Positions 48,153 to 56,808 of a DNA stretch of 64,000 nt are shown in pieces. Within the stretch, counting starts at the first letter, position 1; each line of letters starts with the position of its first letter. A model generated the notes under the pieces. That model was given only the letters and a program-made list of their open reading frames with translations, was not told the origin of the DNA and ran no database searches. The stretch comes from an uncultured SAR116 cluster alpha proteobacterium (GTDB lineage Bacteria > Pseudomonadota > Alphaproteobacteria > Puniceispirillales > Puniceispirillaceae), in the NCBI GenBank assembly GCA_902622515.1, contig CACNQE010000005.1:62001-126000 (forward strand). The letters are read 5' to 3'. The translations under genes were made by a program, and so were the position numbers.

Positions 48153-49538
48153 CTATTCGTATTGTTCTTTATATTTTTTTACAATTTGTAAAGCAAAGAA
48201 GTTAAGTATTAGCGTTATAACAATCAAAGTTAAGGCAAGAGCGAAAGCCGACAGTGTTTTAGCTGATTCGAATTCTTGGTCGCCAACTAATATTGTAACA
48301 ATTTGTGCTGTAACAGTGGTTACAGCATCAAGTGGGTTTATTGAAAGATTAGCTGCTAAGCCTGCTGCCATAACAACAATCATTGTTTCACCAACTGCTC
48401 GTGATACTGCTAGAATAATACTTGCAACTATGCCGGGTAATGCTGCTGGTAAAACTACCTTTTTTATAGATTCACTTTTAGTTGAACCGAGTCCTAGTGC
48501 GGCATCTCTTAATGACTGTGGAACGGCACTTATTACATCATCTGACAAAGACGATACAAAAGGTATTATCATGATACCCATAACAAAGCCTGCTGCGAGA
48601 GCTGATTCTGAAGCTACATCAAGTCCGATTAAACTGCCGGTTTGACGGAAAAATGGCGCTATAGTCAGTGCGGCAAAAAAACCATAAACAACTGTTGGTA
48701 CCCCAGCAAGAACCTCAAGCATTGGTTTGAAAATGCCACGTACTTTTTTGCTAGCGTACTCAGAGAGATATATTGCGGATAAAAGGCCAACGGGAACAGA
48801 CACGCTGAGGGCGATAATTGATATAAGAAAAGTGCCTACAAACAGTGGAATCGAGCCGTAACTCGAAAGACCAGCTTGGTCAGAGCCAGCTCGAGCAGCT
48901 CCCTCAAATTCAGGATTCCAGGTCAACCCAGTTAAAAACTCCAACGGAGGTATAAGTCGAAAAAACCTTAATGATTCAAAAATAACTGAAAAAACAATTC
49001 CGATTGTTGTGATAATTGCTATCAATGAGCAGACAACTAAACCAATCATCATCAATTTTTCGACGGCTATTCTCGCTCTAAATTCAATTTTTATTTTGGT
49101 CAAAGAAAAATAACCTAAGGTAACGCTCAGTAGTATACTCGATATTGCAATCATAATATTTGAGTAGCCACGCCAAACTATTAACTTTTCTGCTAAGGAA
49201 ATGACCCATTGTTCCGGTTTCCCAACTATGATACCTGATGCAATATTTTGTATTTTGGCGATTAGGATCAGAACTGTTTGGTTTCCATCTATAATTAAAT
49301 TATCTGGGAAACGATTTTTTAGCATTTGATTAAAAATAACGTCATCAAAACCTATCCATAAGGATAAAAGCACCAATGAGGGAGCTATGCCTAAAATAGC
49401 TGGAAAAAATCCATAGTAAATGTATAGAGAATGAGGCCTTTTATCTTCAGCTTTAGAAATGCTGACGATTTTATTTCTTCCGATAAAAAATAAACTACAT
49501 CCTGTTATTATTATTATTATGTAAGTTGTAAGAAGCAT
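48153..49538 (-). CDS. pstC: Phosphate ABC transporter permease PstC (long form)
   Basis: A 461-residue permease with the standard transport domain in its second half (EAA-type loop ALGLGSTKSESIKKVVLPAALPGIVAS; GETMIVVMAAG). The first ~200 residues add two or three extra membrane helices and a periplasmic loop, an alphaproteobacterial extension. It lies 70 bases downstream of pstS, separated by a strong hairpin terminator, so it should be made in smaller amounts than PstS. Confidence 0.95.
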   Translation of the reverse strand: MLLTTYIIIIITGCSLFFIGRNKIVSISKAEDKRPHSLYIYYGFFPAILGIAPSLVLLSLWIGFDDVIFNQMLKNRFPDNLIIDGNQTVLILIAKIQNIASGIIVGKPEQWVISLAEKLIVWRGYSNIMIAISSILLSVTLGYFSLTKIKIEFRARIAVEKLMMIGLVVCSLIAIITTIGIVFSVIFESLRFFRLIPPLEFLTGLTWNPEFEGAARAGSDQAGLSSYGSIPLFVGTFLISIIALSVSVPVGLLSAIYLSEYASKKVRGIFKPMLEVLAGVPTVVYGFFAALTIAPFFRQTGSLIGLDVASESALAAGFVMGIMIIPFVSSLSDDVISAVPQSLRDAALGLGSTKSESIKKVVLPAALPGIVASIILAVSRAVGETMIVVMAAGLAANLSINPLDAVTTVTAQIVTILVGDQEFESAKTLSAFALALTLIVITLILNFFALQIVKKYKEQYE

Positions 49539-49550
49539 TTTTATCTCTAT

Positions 49551-49588
49551 AAAAAAAGGGCGTCAGTATTAAGATTTAACTGACGCCC
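49551..49588 (-). terminator. Attenuating terminator between pstS and pstC
   Basis: Ten-base perfect stem GGGCGTCAGT/ACTGACGCCC (49558-49567 and 49579-49588) with an 11-base loop, followed on the minus strand by a run of seven T. It sits directly after the pstS stop inside the operon and should end most transcripts there. Confidence 0.9.
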
Positions 49589-49608
49589 CATTGTAACACA
49601 AATGTTTT

Positions 49609-50643
49609 CTACAGCATATCAGCAGTAAGTTTTGGCAACTCTGACATTGCCTTTTTGTACTTAGCTTGTTCGTCTGCAGGCATAGGAACCATTCCTGCGT
49701 CAGCTAATACACCATCATCACCCCAATGCTTTGTCCACTCTTCCATGTATTCAGCTATGCCAGGCACAACACCAACATGAGCATGCTTCACGTAAAAATA
49801 CAAAGCCCTTGAAATAGCATAGTCTCCACTTGCAATTGCCTCAAAGGTTGCTCCACCCCCGTCAATAATTGCACTCTGAAGTGTGTCTCTGTTTTGGTCT
49901 AAATAGGAGAATCCAAATATACCGTATGTTAAACTATCTTCTTGAAGCTTTTGCACAATTAAATTGTCCTGTTCACCAGCTTCGATGAAGGCCCCGTCTG
50001 TTCGCATGGCACGGCATTTCTTACCTTTCTTATCGTCTCTTGCTGCTGACGCTTTTTTTGCCAACTCATCTTTTGCACAGTATGCCTTCTGATTTACCAT
50101 TTCAGCAAATGATGCGCGCGTACCAGATGTCGTTGGAGGACCATAAACTCTTATTTCTATATCTGGATAACTTGGGTTAATTTCACTCCATTTTTTGTAA
50201 GGGTTAGGAATCCAAGAACCATCCTCTTGAGGAATTTCTGCAGTTAGTGCTTTACCCAAATCTGCTTTTGAAATTTTTAGAGTCTCACCATTAATAGAGT
50301 TGGCTACTGCGATTCCGTCGTATCCAACTTTTATTTCAGTTAGGTCTACACCATTTTTGTCGCAATATTCTAATTCAGATGTTTTCATTCGTGATGAAGC
50401 GTTCCCAATATCGATGTATTCGGTTCCAATTCCGTCGCAAACTCCTTTTTTACCAACCGAGGAGCCACCAGATTCAACAACCGGGGTTTTGAAAGATGGG
50501 TTTTTACCCATTTCTTCTGCTATTATGGTCGCAAAAGGTAAAACAGTTGAGGAACCGGCTAAACTTAATTGATCTCTAGCCTGAGCTACACCAGCTATCG
50601 ATATAGATAACGCCAGTGTTGTAAATACTTGTGAAAAACGCAT
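49609..50643 (-). CDS. pstS: Phosphate-binding periplasmic protein PstS
   Basis: A 344-residue binding protein with a Sec signal peptide (cut likely after AQA, residue 22). Phosphate-binding loops are recognisable: LAGSSTVLPF, SGGSSVGKKGVCDG, GNASSRM and GPPTTSGTRASFAEM. It captures phosphate for PstCAB. It has a strong AAAAGGAG ribosome-binding site and a Pho box about 50 bases upstream, and is followed by a terminator, consistent with high expression under phosphate stress. It carries a cysteine-containing loop (CAKDELAKK...KKC) that may form a disulfide. Confidence 0.97.
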   Translation of the reverse strand: MRFSQVFTTLALSISIAGVAQARDQLSLAGSSTVLPFATIIAEEMGKNPSFKTPVVESGGSSVGKKGVCDGIGTEYIDIGNASSRMKTSELEYCDKNGVDLTEIKVGYDGIAVANSINGETLKISKADLGKALTAEIPQEDGSWIPNPYKKWSEINPSYPDIEIRVYGPPTTSGTRASFAEMVNQKAYCAKDELAKKASAARDDKKGKKCRAMRTDGAFIEAGEQDNLIVQKLQEDSLTYGIFGFSYLDQNRDTLQSAIIDGGGATFEAIASGDYAISRALYFYVKHAHVGVVPGIAEYMEEWTKHWGDDGVLADAGMVPMPADEQAKYKKAMSELPKLTADML

Positions 50644-50674
50644 AAAATTCTCCTTTTAAATAGTTTATTCGCGA

Positions 50675-50708
50675 GTCATAAATGTCTATTATTACACTTT
50701 TGTGACAA
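50675..50708 (-). promoter_or_regulatory. Pho box and -10 element of pstS
   Basis: On the minus strand TTGTCAC-AAAA-GTGTAAT (50691-50708): two PhoB half-sites with four-base spacing. Ten bases further lies TATGAC (50675-50680), a fair -10 element, so the box takes the place of the -35, as in known Pho promoters. Confidence 0.75.
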
Positions 50709-50725
50709 AAAAGGTTTTTATAAGA

Positions 50726-51445
50726 TTAATTATGATCACTCAAAGCTAGAGCATAACCTGAGCTTCTCACTGTCCGAATAACGTCTCCCCAGTCTCTACC
50801 GTTAGATTGCTTTTGAAGAGCTTTTCTTAATCTTCCAATATGTACATCAACAGTTCTATCTTCAACGAACACTCCATGTCCCCAGGCATTATCCAATAAT
50901 TGTGACCTACTATACACTTGCCCTGGTCGCTCCATTAAGGTCGACAAAATATTAAACTCTTTTGGTCCGAGACTGATTGCTATCCCATCTCTTTCAACTA
51001 ATTTTTTTCCAGGATATAGTTTTAAATTCCCGTGCTCTATTACTTCATTAACAACGGAGGGTTTAGCTCTTCTCAATATAGCCTTGATTCGAGCAATAAG
51101 TTCTTTCGGTGAGAAAGGTTTGGTAATATAATCATCTGCACCAATGTCAAGTCCCAGCGTTCGGTCGCCTTCCTCTCCTCTTGCGCTTAACATGATTATC
51201 GGAATATGTTTTGTAAATGATTTCGAGCGTAATTCTCGGCAAACTTCAATACCAGATAAAACTGGCATCATCCAGTCCAAGATTATAATGTCTGGCAAAT
51301 AATCTTCGGCATAGCTTATTGTGTCCTCTCCATTTTCGCAGGATATGACGTTAAAGTCGGCTTGTTTGAGATTATAACGCAAGAGTTCTAATTGATTAGG
51401 CTCGTCATCCGCAATAAGAACTTTCACTTTGGGTTTATTTTTCAT
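50726..51445 (-). CDS. phoB: Phosphate regulon response regulator PhoB
   Basis: A 239-residue OmpR-family regulator. The receiver domain has the acidic pair ADDE, phospho-acceptor Asp57 in IILDWMMP and the switch Lys in ITKPFSPKEL. The winged-helix domain (LGPKEFNILSTLMERPGQVYSRSQLLDNAWG...RTVDVHIGRLRKAL) is typical PhoB. It would bind the boxes upstream of pstS, ppk2 and its own gene. It is located between phoR and pstS on the same strand, with its own Pho box, so it is autoregulated. Confidence 0.96.
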   Translation of the reverse strand: MKNKPKVKVLIADDEPNQLELLRYNLKQADFNVISCENGEDTISYAEDYLPDIIILDWMMPVLSGIEVCRELRSKSFTKHIPIIMLSARGEEGDRTLGLDIGADDYITKPFSPKELIARIKAILRRAKPSVVNEVIEHGNLKLYPGKKLVERDGIAISLGPKEFNILSTLMERPGQVYSRSQLLDNAWGHGVFVEDRTVDVHIGRLRKALQKQSNGRDWGDVIRTVRSSGYALALSDHN

Positions 51446-51481
51446 ACTGAATATTCCGCCGCAAATCTTAACATATCCTCA

Positions 51482-51513
51482 ATTATAACAGAAATATGAC
51501 ACTGATGTGACAA
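51482..51513 (-). promoter_or_regulatory. Pho box (up to three half-sites) and -10 of phoB
   Basis: On the minus strand TTGTCAC, ATCA, GTGTCAT, ATTT, CTGTTAT: three half-sites in an 11-base period (51485-51513). The third overlaps a perfect -10, TATAAT (51482-51487), so it may simply be promoter sequence. This is the best PhoB site in the window. Confidence 0.85.
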
Positions 51514-51528
51514 TTTCGGGCCAGACAA

Positions 51529-52629
51529 TTATTCGTTTAATCTTAAACCTGAGAGTAAAGTATGAAAATATGGTACCGAAATTTGAAACATTGTTTCCTT
51601 TTTAAGTTCACTTTCTATCTTAAGCGTCCCTCTATGCTTGTGAATAATATGTTTGACAATTGCAAGACCGAGACCTGTTCCACCCATTTGTCGCGAACGA
51701 CCTTTGTCAACCCGATAAAAGCGTTCTGTTAATCTTGGTAAATGCTCCGCTTCAATACCATCTCCTTCATTTTTAATCTTAACAGTTATTTGACCAACGA
51801 CTGTTTCTGTTAGTTGTATCGTTATCTTAGACTCAGGGTAGCTATATTTGAGAGCATTATCGATCAGATTATGAAATACCTCAGTGATTTCATCAGTTTC
51901 TCCTCTAATGATGGGTTCATCAGTTATGTTTTTTCGTTTGTCTTGAAAATCGATTATGTGCCCTGTTTTTATTGCTCTATTATTAAATGAAGCAATAACT
52001 GAGGCTAAAACTGTTTTGATAAATACTTTTCCGGTTGGTACAATATGCTCTTCTGCTTCTACTCTTGATAATGACATTAAATCATCGATCAGTCGCGACA
52101 TTCGCTTTGCTTCATCTTCCATAATTTTCAGAAAGCGTTCCTTCATATCATTTTCAATATCGGGCGTATTCTGCATTGTTTCTACGAACCCCATAAGGCT
52201 AGTTAGTGGAGACCTCAATTCATGACTTACATTAGCTACAAAATCACGACGTATTTTTTCGAGATTGTGTTGCAACGTCATATCCATTAAAAGGACAATA
52301 GCTCGCTGGTTTCCAATACCTATTATACGTCCTTTGAGGTGATGATATTTATCATTTTTTAGAGTTGCATTAAATTCAGTTATTTTGCCTTCTTGAATAA
52401 GTTCCTGTGATTTATTTTCTAATTCTATATGATTTAATCTTTGATCTAGTAACGTACCAATTAAATTATCGCCAAGTAATCGCTTGGCTGGAGCGTTGGC
52501 ATTCGTAACACAATGTTCAAGGTCGATCTCTAATAATGCATCATCCATCACCTTACCCAAGTATAAAATAGTACTAGGAGTTTTAGTGTTCGGACTTTGA
52601 ACTATTTCTTTTTCATTGGGTTCAGTCAT
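51529..52629 (-). CDS. phoR: Phosphate regulon sensor kinase PhoR, apparently without a membrane anchor
   Basis: A 366-residue histidine kinase. A PAS-like domain (about 25-120) precedes the HisKA helix with His136 in FVANVSHELRSPLTSL and the ATPase with N box HNLIDNALKYS and G boxes GGTGLGLAIVKHI. Unlike E. coli PhoR, no hydrophobic helix is present at the N-terminus, which begins with about 20 polar residues. The start is well fixed: AAGGA lies just upstream and an in-frame TAA (52645-52647) lies six codons before the ATG. It precedes phoB and would be the cytosolic partner of PstB/PhoU. Confidence 0.93.
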   Translation of the reverse strand: MTEPNEKEIVQSPNTKTPSTILYLGKVMDDALLEIDLEHCVTNANAPAKRLLGDNLIGTLLDQRLNHIELENKSQELIQEGKITEFNATLKNDKYHHLKGRIIGIGNQRAIVLLMDMTLQHNLEKIRRDFVANVSHELRSPLTSLMGFVETMQNTPDIENDMKERFLKIMEDEAKRMSRLIDDLMSLSRVEAEEHIVPTGKVFIKTVLASVIASFNNRAIKTGHIIDFQDKRKNITDEPIIRGETDEITEVFHNLIDNALKYSYPESKITIQLTETVVGQITVKIKNEGDGIEAEHLPRLTERFYRVDKGRSRQMGGTGLGLAIVKHIIHKHRGTLKIESELKKETMFQISVPYFHTLLSGLRLNE

Positions 52630-52678
52630 AGACGCGTCCTTATATTATAATACCTTTTTTATTTAGAAAAATCGATTT

Positions 52679-52696
52679 AACAAGTATGTTCTTGTT
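52679..52696. promoter_or_regulatory. Inverted repeat between phoR and the EamA gene
   Basis: AACAAG-TATGTT-CTTGTT is a perfect six-base inverted repeat with a six-base spacer in the 125-base divergent region. It could be an operator or a weak hairpin. No T-run follows. Unassigned. Confidence 0.35.
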
Positions 52697-52754
52697 ATCG
52701 TCATAAAAAAAATAGTTACTATCTTCTCTTTAATTTGTGTTTTACCCTTATGCA

Positions 52755-53663
52755 ATGAAATTGATTTATCGTTATATTTATTCTAGCGCCCCTGCAATGC
52801 TTGTGCTGGCAACATTAGCTTGGGGGAGCCATACAATAGCAGGAAAACTATCTGTTGGCGAAGTAAACCCAATGATGCTTATTTTTTTGAGATGGGCAAT
52901 TGTTGCGTTGTTGATTTGGTCAATTAACGGACGCGCTATGATTTCCTTATGGCCTGTAATGAGTAAGAAATTAAAATGGGTATTTTTGATGGGTGGATGT
53001 GGTTTAAGTTTATTTAATGCATTTTTTTACTTAGCGGCTCATTTTACAAGTGCGATTAATTTGGGAATTATTCAGAGTATTATGCCTGCAATGATATTAC
53101 TCGGTTCTTACTTAATATTTGGCACTGTAGTCAATAGGTTGCAGGTTACTGGTTTAGTTTTGACCTTTTTAGGATGTATAATCGTAGCTGCTCAAGGTTC
53201 GATTGGTAATTTACTACTTTTAACTTTTAATATTGGCGATTTGTTGATTCTACTAGCAATTTTATTCTACGCTGGTTATTCTCTCGGATTAAAGAATAGA
53301 CCATCGATTCCCGGGTTGGCCATGATGGGTTACTTCTCAATAGCAGCACTGATAATGTCCATTCCTTTGGTTGTTATAGAATCTTTGGTTAGTGGTTTTA
53401 GATTTCCAACAGAAAATGGATGGTATATAGTTTTTTATATTGCACTGATTCCTTCATTTTTATCTCAAGTTTTTTTTATGAGGGGAGTCGATTTAGTTGG
53501 TCCAAATTCAGCAGGTCTTTACGCAAACTTAGTTCCCATTTTTTCTGCCCTAATGGCTATTTTAATTTTAGATGAGACCATTAGATTTTATCATCTAACT
53601 GCAATGCTAATTATTTTCTCTGGCATTTTCTTATTTGAAAACAAAAAACCTAATTTAGGTTAA
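52755..53663 (+). CDS. EamA/DMT family transporter
   Basis: A 302-residue membrane protein with ten hydrophobic helices arranged as two EamA repeats (first LATLAWGSHTIAGKL...PMMLIFLRW; second DLLILLAILFYAGYSLGLKNR...AGLYANLVPIFSALMAILILDE). This family exports metabolites or takes up nucleotide-sugar-like compounds; the substrate is unknown. ATG 52755 is chosen over a GTG six codons earlier. It is divergent from phoR and directly before the M24 peptidase (52 bases), perhaps co-transcribed. Confidence 0.9.
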   Translation: MKLIYRYIYSSAPAMLVLATLAWGSHTIAGKLSVGEVNPMMLIFLRWAIVALLIWSINGRAMISLWPVMSKKLKWVFLMGGCGLSLFNAFFYLAAHFTSAINLGIIQSIMPAMILLGSYLIFGTVVNRLQVTGLVLTFLGCIIVAAQGSIGNLLLLTFNIGDLLILLAILFYAGYSLGLKNRPSIPGLAMMGYFSIAALIMSIPLVVIESLVSGFRFPTENGWYIVFYIALIPSFLSQVFFMRGVDLVGPNSAGLYANLVPIFSALMAILILDETIRFYHLTAMLIIFSGIFLFENKKPNLG

Positions 53664-53715
53664 ACATTTTTCAGATTTATAGCTACGCTAATAATCTAAG
53701 GAGATTTAATTTTTT

Positions 53716-54957
53716 ATGGCAAATCTAGATAGAAACAGGGCAGAGAAACTAATGTTGGAAATAGGTGTGGAAGCATTAATTCTTCTTTCTCCCGAAAGCT
53801 TTGTTTATGCCACTGGGGTAAATGCAGGTGTTGCAACAATGTGGCGCAGGTCAGGCGCTGTAGCTGTTTTAATTCCTCGGGACCATAGAATTGCTGAAAC
53901 TGCTATTGTAAGCGATTTATTTTTGGAAAATTTTCGGGCCTATAGTCACATAAAAGATTTGAGAGAGAGCCCAATTTGGGTTGAGACAGCAAACCTTACA
54001 ATGGAAGATAAAAGTAAAAGTGCGAAAGAACAAATTTCATCTTTTGTAGCTGGTCAGAGCAGACCTGAAGAATTCAACCGCCCCACTACTTTTGAGCCAA
54101 AAATCTGTTATCAGCATTTACGTGATGTAATTTTTGAGCATGGTCTAGCTGATTCCCGAATTGGATATGAGGCTTCAGCTATATCTGTATCCGAGTATCC
54201 AGAAATCAGAACTATTTTTAAAAAAATAGAATTGGTAGAGGCGGATAATATGATTAACCAGCTCAAAATGGTAAAAAATAAAAGAGAGATAGAGCACCTT
54301 AGGCTAGCTTCTGAGATCGCAGAGAGTGGAATGATTGCAATTAGAGATGCGATAGAGGAGGGTATTTCAAGAGATGAATTGGAAATAATCTGGAAAGAAG
54401 CAATTTACAGCCATTCTAAGAGTGCCGCATTGAATGGTTCATGGGAATATATCTCTGTTGGGGATAACCCGTGGGGAGGAAATGCCAGAGTGAAAGAGGG
54501 GGATTTAATAAAAGTTGATGTTGGATGTCTTGTTGATGGTTATAGTTCAGATGGAGCTCGCACCTTTATATTTGGGGAACCAAGTAATACAAAATTAGAA
54601 ATATACGATGCCTTGCTTTCAGGGTTTCAAGCAGGATGTAGCCAGTTGCATCCGGGAAAACAATTAAAAGATATTTATTGGGCTACACTATCAGCCATAA
54701 GAGCCCGCGGCTTTAGCTCTTACACAAGGGGGCACTTTGGACATGGGCTTGGTAATGGCTTAGGAAGTGAGCAGTGGCCATTTATCTCAGCCGATGCAGA
54801 AACAAGATTAGAGCCTGGCATGGTCATGGCATTTGAATGCCCTTGGTATATAGATGGCTTAGGGGGTATGATCATTGAGAATCAATTTCTTGTTTGTGAT
54901 ACTGGATGCGAAATGATGAATTCACTTCCGATACAACTCCAGTCAATAGAAAAATAA
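53716..54957 (+). CDS. M24 family metallopeptidase (Xaa-Pro peptidase / creatinase fold)
   Basis: A 413-residue pita-bread enzyme. All five metal ligands are visible: Asp268 (IKVDVGC), Asp279 (SSDGART), His343 (GHFGHGLG), Glu374 (AFECPWY) and Glu388 (IIENQF), so it is likely active. The N-terminal creatinase-type domain (1-160) carries a charged insertion of about 30 residues near position 100. The family includes proline dipeptidases, creatinase and ectoine hydrolase; the substrate is not determined. GGAG precedes the ATG. It faces the TRAP operon tail to tail with four bases between the stops. Confidence 0.9.
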   Translation: MANLDRNRAEKLMLEIGVEALILLSPESFVYATGVNAGVATMWRRSGAVAVLIPRDHRIAETAIVSDLFLENFRAYSHIKDLRESPIWVETANLTMEDKSKSAKEQISSFVAGQSRPEEFNRPTTFEPKICYQHLRDVIFEHGLADSRIGYEASAISVSEYPEIRTIFKKIELVEADNMINQLKMVKNKREIEHLRLASEIAESGMIAIRDAIEEGISRDELEIIWKEAIYSHSKSAALNGSWEYISVGDNPWGGNARVKEGDLIKVDVGCLVDGYSSDGARTFIFGEPSNTKLEIYDALLSGFQAGCSQLHPGKQLKDIYWATLSAIRARGFSSYTRGHFGHGLGNGLGSEQWPFISADAETRLEPGMVMAFECPWYIDGLGGMIIENQFLVCDTGCEMMNSLPIQLQSIEK

Positions 54958-54961
54958 ATCA

Positions 54962-56257
54962 CTACATTAGTCTGGAAGGTAAAAATAAGGCAATTTCTGG
55001 TGCCAGCGTTAGTATGCCAATACCTAGAAGTAGTATAAGCCAGTAAGGCATTGTGGCCAGGGCGGTTTCTCCCAGAGATACCTTCTCCTTCGTAACAGAT
55101 ACAAGAACGGATAAGTTAAGACCCACCGGTGGTGTTACCTGCCCAATTTCAATCATTATTGTTACGATAACACCAAGCCAGATTGGGTCATAACCTAGCC
55201 CCATCATAAGAGGCAATAGTATGGGGAGGGTCATAATCATCAATGAAAGTCCATCAAAAAAACAACCTAAAATTAGATAAACAAGAATAACAGTAATTAA
55301 AACGGCAATTGGACCGAGGTTTGTTTCTTTAACTGTTTCTAATATAGATTGAGGAATTCCGAGTAAACTAACTGCTTGGGCGAGGATAGTCGCGCCAATA
55401 ACAACAAACATAATTGAAGCATAAAGTAATGTTGCAGTGTAAATAGCTTCAACTAGTTTTCTAAATGTTAATGAACCCCATAGCTTTCCGAGGATGATAG
55501 TTGCTATCACACCAACCCCCGCTGCTTCCGTCGGCGTTGCGATACCAAAAGTAATGCTTCCCATGATCGCAAAAACTACAATTAAAAATGGCCATATACT
55601 GAGAATATTAATAATGATATTGGTGAATTTAAATACTGAGTCCTCAGCAGGTGCAAGAAAAGGTTGGCGCATACATTTAAAATAAATATAAATCATAAAC
55701 ATTACAGCGAATAGAACACCTGGAACTATTCCAGCTAAAAAGAGCTGTCCAATAGATGTTTCTGTTAGTGCCCCATAAATTAAAAGCGACAGGCTAGGTG
55801 GAATCAAAAGACCGAGTGTGCCACCACCAGCAAGTGAACCCACAACCATTTTCTTGTCATATCCTCTTTCAGTCATTTCTGGATAGGCGACCGAGCCTAC
55901 TGCCGCTGCTGTAGATAAACTTGAACCACTCACTGCTCCGAACAATGTGCAAACGGCTATATTTGTATGCAAAAGCCCTCCAGGTATATTTTGAAACAAA
56001 GGAGATAAAGCAACATAAATTTTTTTGCTGACTTCGCTTCGGAGCATAATTTCCCCTAGAATAATGAACAATGGAATAGCACTCAGAGTGAAGGAATTGA
56101 GAACATTCCAAACAGCATCCACTGCAACAAATGTGATTCCATCAGCAACAAAATGGAGAAGTATTAGGCCTGTTAGACCAAGAGAGGCTCCCAAAGCCAA
56201 GCCGCTCCCTGCCAGTAGTGATAAGCCACCAGTTAAAATTACCCAAAAAGATGTCAT
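54962..56257 (-). CDS. dctM: TRAP transporter large permease subunit (DctM type)
   Basis: A 431-residue protein with about twelve hydrophobic helices, the ion-coupled channel of a TRAP importer. Family features are AVSGSSLSTAAAVGSVAYPEM, GGTLGLLIPPSLSLLIYGALTE, ATPTEAAGVGV and QVTPPVGLNLSV. Its ATG overlaps the dctQ stop (ATGA), so the two are translationally coupled. It ends four bases from the convergent M24 stop. The substrate is set mainly by DctP and is not known. Confidence 0.96.
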   Translation of the reverse strand: MTSFWVILTGGLSLLAGSGLALGASLGLTGLILLHFVADGITFVAVDAVWNVLNSFTLSAIPLFIILGEIMLRSEVSKKIYVALSPLFQNIPGGLLHTNIAVCTLFGAVSGSSLSTAAAVGSVAYPEMTERGYDKKMVVGSLAGGGTLGLLIPPSLSLLIYGALTETSIGQLFLAGIVPGVLFAVMFMIYIYFKCMRQPFLAPAEDSVFKFTNIIINILSIWPFLIVVFAIMGSITFGIATPTEAAGVGVIATIILGKLWGSLTFRKLVEAIYTATLLYASIMFVVIGATILAQAVSLLGIPQSILETVKETNLGPIAVLITVILVYLILGCFFDGLSLMIMTLPILLPLMMGLGYDPIWLGVIVTIMIEIGQVTPPVGLNLSVLVSVTKEKVSLGETALATMPYWLILLLGIGILTLAPEIALFLPSRLM

Positions 56258-56778
56258 TTGATTTTCTCAGTATTACCCAAAATACCTCTGATAAAAAATG
56301 CAACGATGGTTAGAGCCATTGAAATTGGTAGAATCAACATCCAAGGGTACATTAACAGTCGTCCCACCTCTGTTTTTATTTGTCTGTCGAAGGCAAACTG
56401 GAACCAAGGAACACACAAATAAAAAAACCAGAAACAGAAGCCGCATCCAAATAAGCAAGCTAGGGCGTTCACCCATATTTTAAGCCTCTCTGGCACATAA
56501 GATAGAACTATTAAAACACGCACGTGTTTTGCTTTTAAGGTTATTATTGGTAAAGCAAGAAAAAAGGAGGCTGTCATCAAAAGCCCAACTAATTCTTCAG
56601 TGAAACGAAATGGTGCATACGCCAGATATCGCATCGTCACGCTAGTACCTATAAGTGCGATTATCATAATGCTAGCTAAAGAGGCCAAAATAGCCATTGC
56701 GTAAAAGATAGGAGTTACAAACATTTCAGTTGTTTTGCAAACTACAAAGAGTTTTTTTTGAAATGTTTGTTCTCCCAA
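56254..56778 (-). CDS. dctQ: TRAP transporter small permease subunit (DctQ type)
   Basis: A 174-residue protein with four hydrophobic helices. The conserved DctQ motif appears as FRFTEELVGLLMTASFFLALPIITLKAKHVRVLIV. It pairs with DctM in the membrane. I keep the TTG start at 56778 because GGAG lies seven bases before it and the next in-frame ATG would remove part of the first helix context. It begins 30 bases after dctP and overlaps dctM by four bases. Confidence 0.93.
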   Translation of the reverse strand: MGEQTFQKKLFVVCKTTEMFVTPIFYAMAILASLASIMIIALIGTSVTMRYLAYAPFRFTEELVGLLMTASFFLALPIITLKAKHVRVLIVLSYVPERLKIWVNALACLFGCGFCFWFFYLCVPWFQFAFDRQIKTEVGRLLMYPWMLILPISMALTIVAFFIRGILGNTEKIK

Positions 56779-56808
56779 ATTATTACTCCACTAATAGTAA
56801 CGCTCTGC

